Assembly (NCBI GenBank): GCA_947311785.1
Contig: CAMZLW010000083.1
Coordinates: 1 to 44,016 of the forward strand
Direction: 5' to 3'
From: an uncultured Ignavibacteriales bacterium
GTDB taxonomy: Bacteria; Bacteroidota; Ignavibacteria; Ignavibacteriales; Melioribacteraceae
Length of the DNA: 44,016 bases
Positions within the stretch are counted from its first letter, which is position 1, and each line of letters begins with the position of its first letter. Positions 43,766 to 44,016 of the stretch are shown piece after piece. Below the pieces are notes generated by a model that was not told where the DNA came from, searched no databases, and worked only from the letters and a program-made list of their open reading frames with translations. The position numbers and the translations under genes are program-made.

Positions 43766-43954
43766 ATGTTTATTAGACGAGTAAAGAAACAACGAAGTAA
43801 CCAGAGTAAAGTCTTTTATCAATTTACTTTAGCTCAATCTGCTAGGGGTGATGGAAAGGTAAAGCAAAGAGCAATTCTTTATTTAGGTTCCAATCCTTTG
43901 TTAGGCGATAAGGATAAGCAAAATATTGTTCTTGAAATACTACTGTTATGTTAA
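43766..43954 (+). pseudogene. Broken IS1634-type transposase, N-terminus only
   Basis: 62 codons starting MFIRRVKKQRSNQSKVFYQF and including KVKQRAILYLGSNPLLGDKD, the typical N-terminus of IS1634-family transposases in Bacteroidota-like genomes. The frame then meets TAA at 43952-43954. The +1 frame runs on only to TAG-TAA near 43998-44003, so simple frameshifting does not restore a long protein before the window ends. Intact members are several hundred residues, so this is a remnant. Confidence 0.65.
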
Positions 43955-44016
43955 TCAAGGATTGACGGATAAAGAGATTTTAATTTTATTCGAGCATCCT
44001 TGTTAGTAAACTGCCA

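Noticed and set aside
1-44016. CRISPR arrays, tRNA or rRNA genes, prophage or defence islands
   Set aside because: No regularly spaced repeats, no tRNA-like cloverleaf with the conserved T-loop, no rRNA sequence, and no phage or known defence genes were recognised.

Overview
The window is about 44 kb of AT-rich bacterial chromosome. The gene content suggests a member of the Bacteroidota/Chlorobi (FCB) group, most likely Ignavibacteria-like. The pointers are TonB-dependent B12 uptake with a surface beta-propeller lipoprotein, PAS-rich sensor kinases, several TAnnTTTG promoter -7 boxes, a UpxY-type NusG paralog, and an IS1634-type transposase start with a Bacteroidota-like N-terminus. The lineage is inferred from gene families, not from a marker gene search.

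Layout. 1-501: the 3' end of an ISL3-like insertion sequence joined to the 3' half of a histidine kinase that it appears to have cut. 518-6468: two large, related PAS-rich sensor histidine kinases. 6469-7015: intergenic DNA with a repeat element and a possible sigma-54-type promoter. 7016-16166: a tightly packed flagellar export/switch operon, fliL-M-N-O-P-Q-R-flhB-flhA-flhF-flhG. 16305-18832 (minus strand): uronate catabolism, kduD-kduI-GntR regulator, with a decayed KDPG aldolase fragment upstream at 18894-19075 that stops where a dispersed repeat begins.

19242-32603 (minus strand): one long B12 operon behind a cobalamin riboswitch (32750-32942) and a canonical terminator (32668-32701). In transcription order it reads btuB, a BtuG-like beta-propeller lipoprotein, btuF, btuD, btuC, cobO, a CbiR-like cobamide-remodelling hydrolase, cobU, cobT, cobS, cobQ, cobD and cbiB. 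No corrin-ring genes are present, so this is uptake, salvage and lower-ligand remodelling. The last gene, cbiB, is frameshifted by a 16-bp tandem duplication. CbiR is thought to yield cobinamide phosphate, which enters after the CbiB step, so remodelling could survive loss of CbiB.

33115-39528 (plus strand): a 2x[4Fe-4S] ferredoxin with a geranylgeranyl-reductase-family flavoprotein, an NtrB/NtrC-like pair with a sigma-54 activator, a hybrid kinase whose receiver has lost its phospho-acceptor, and a NusG paralog. 39590-40324 is a class III sirtuin. 40357-40473 is a MITE-like element with perfect 16-bp terminal inverted repeats and an 8-bp target duplication. 40708-43308 is alaS. The right end is gene-poor and finishes in a broken IS1634-type transposase.

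The best leads are the B12 remodelling operon with its CbiB lesion, the MITE, the repeat that abuts the dead aldolase, the probable ATT start of btuF, and the pseudo-receiver kinase.
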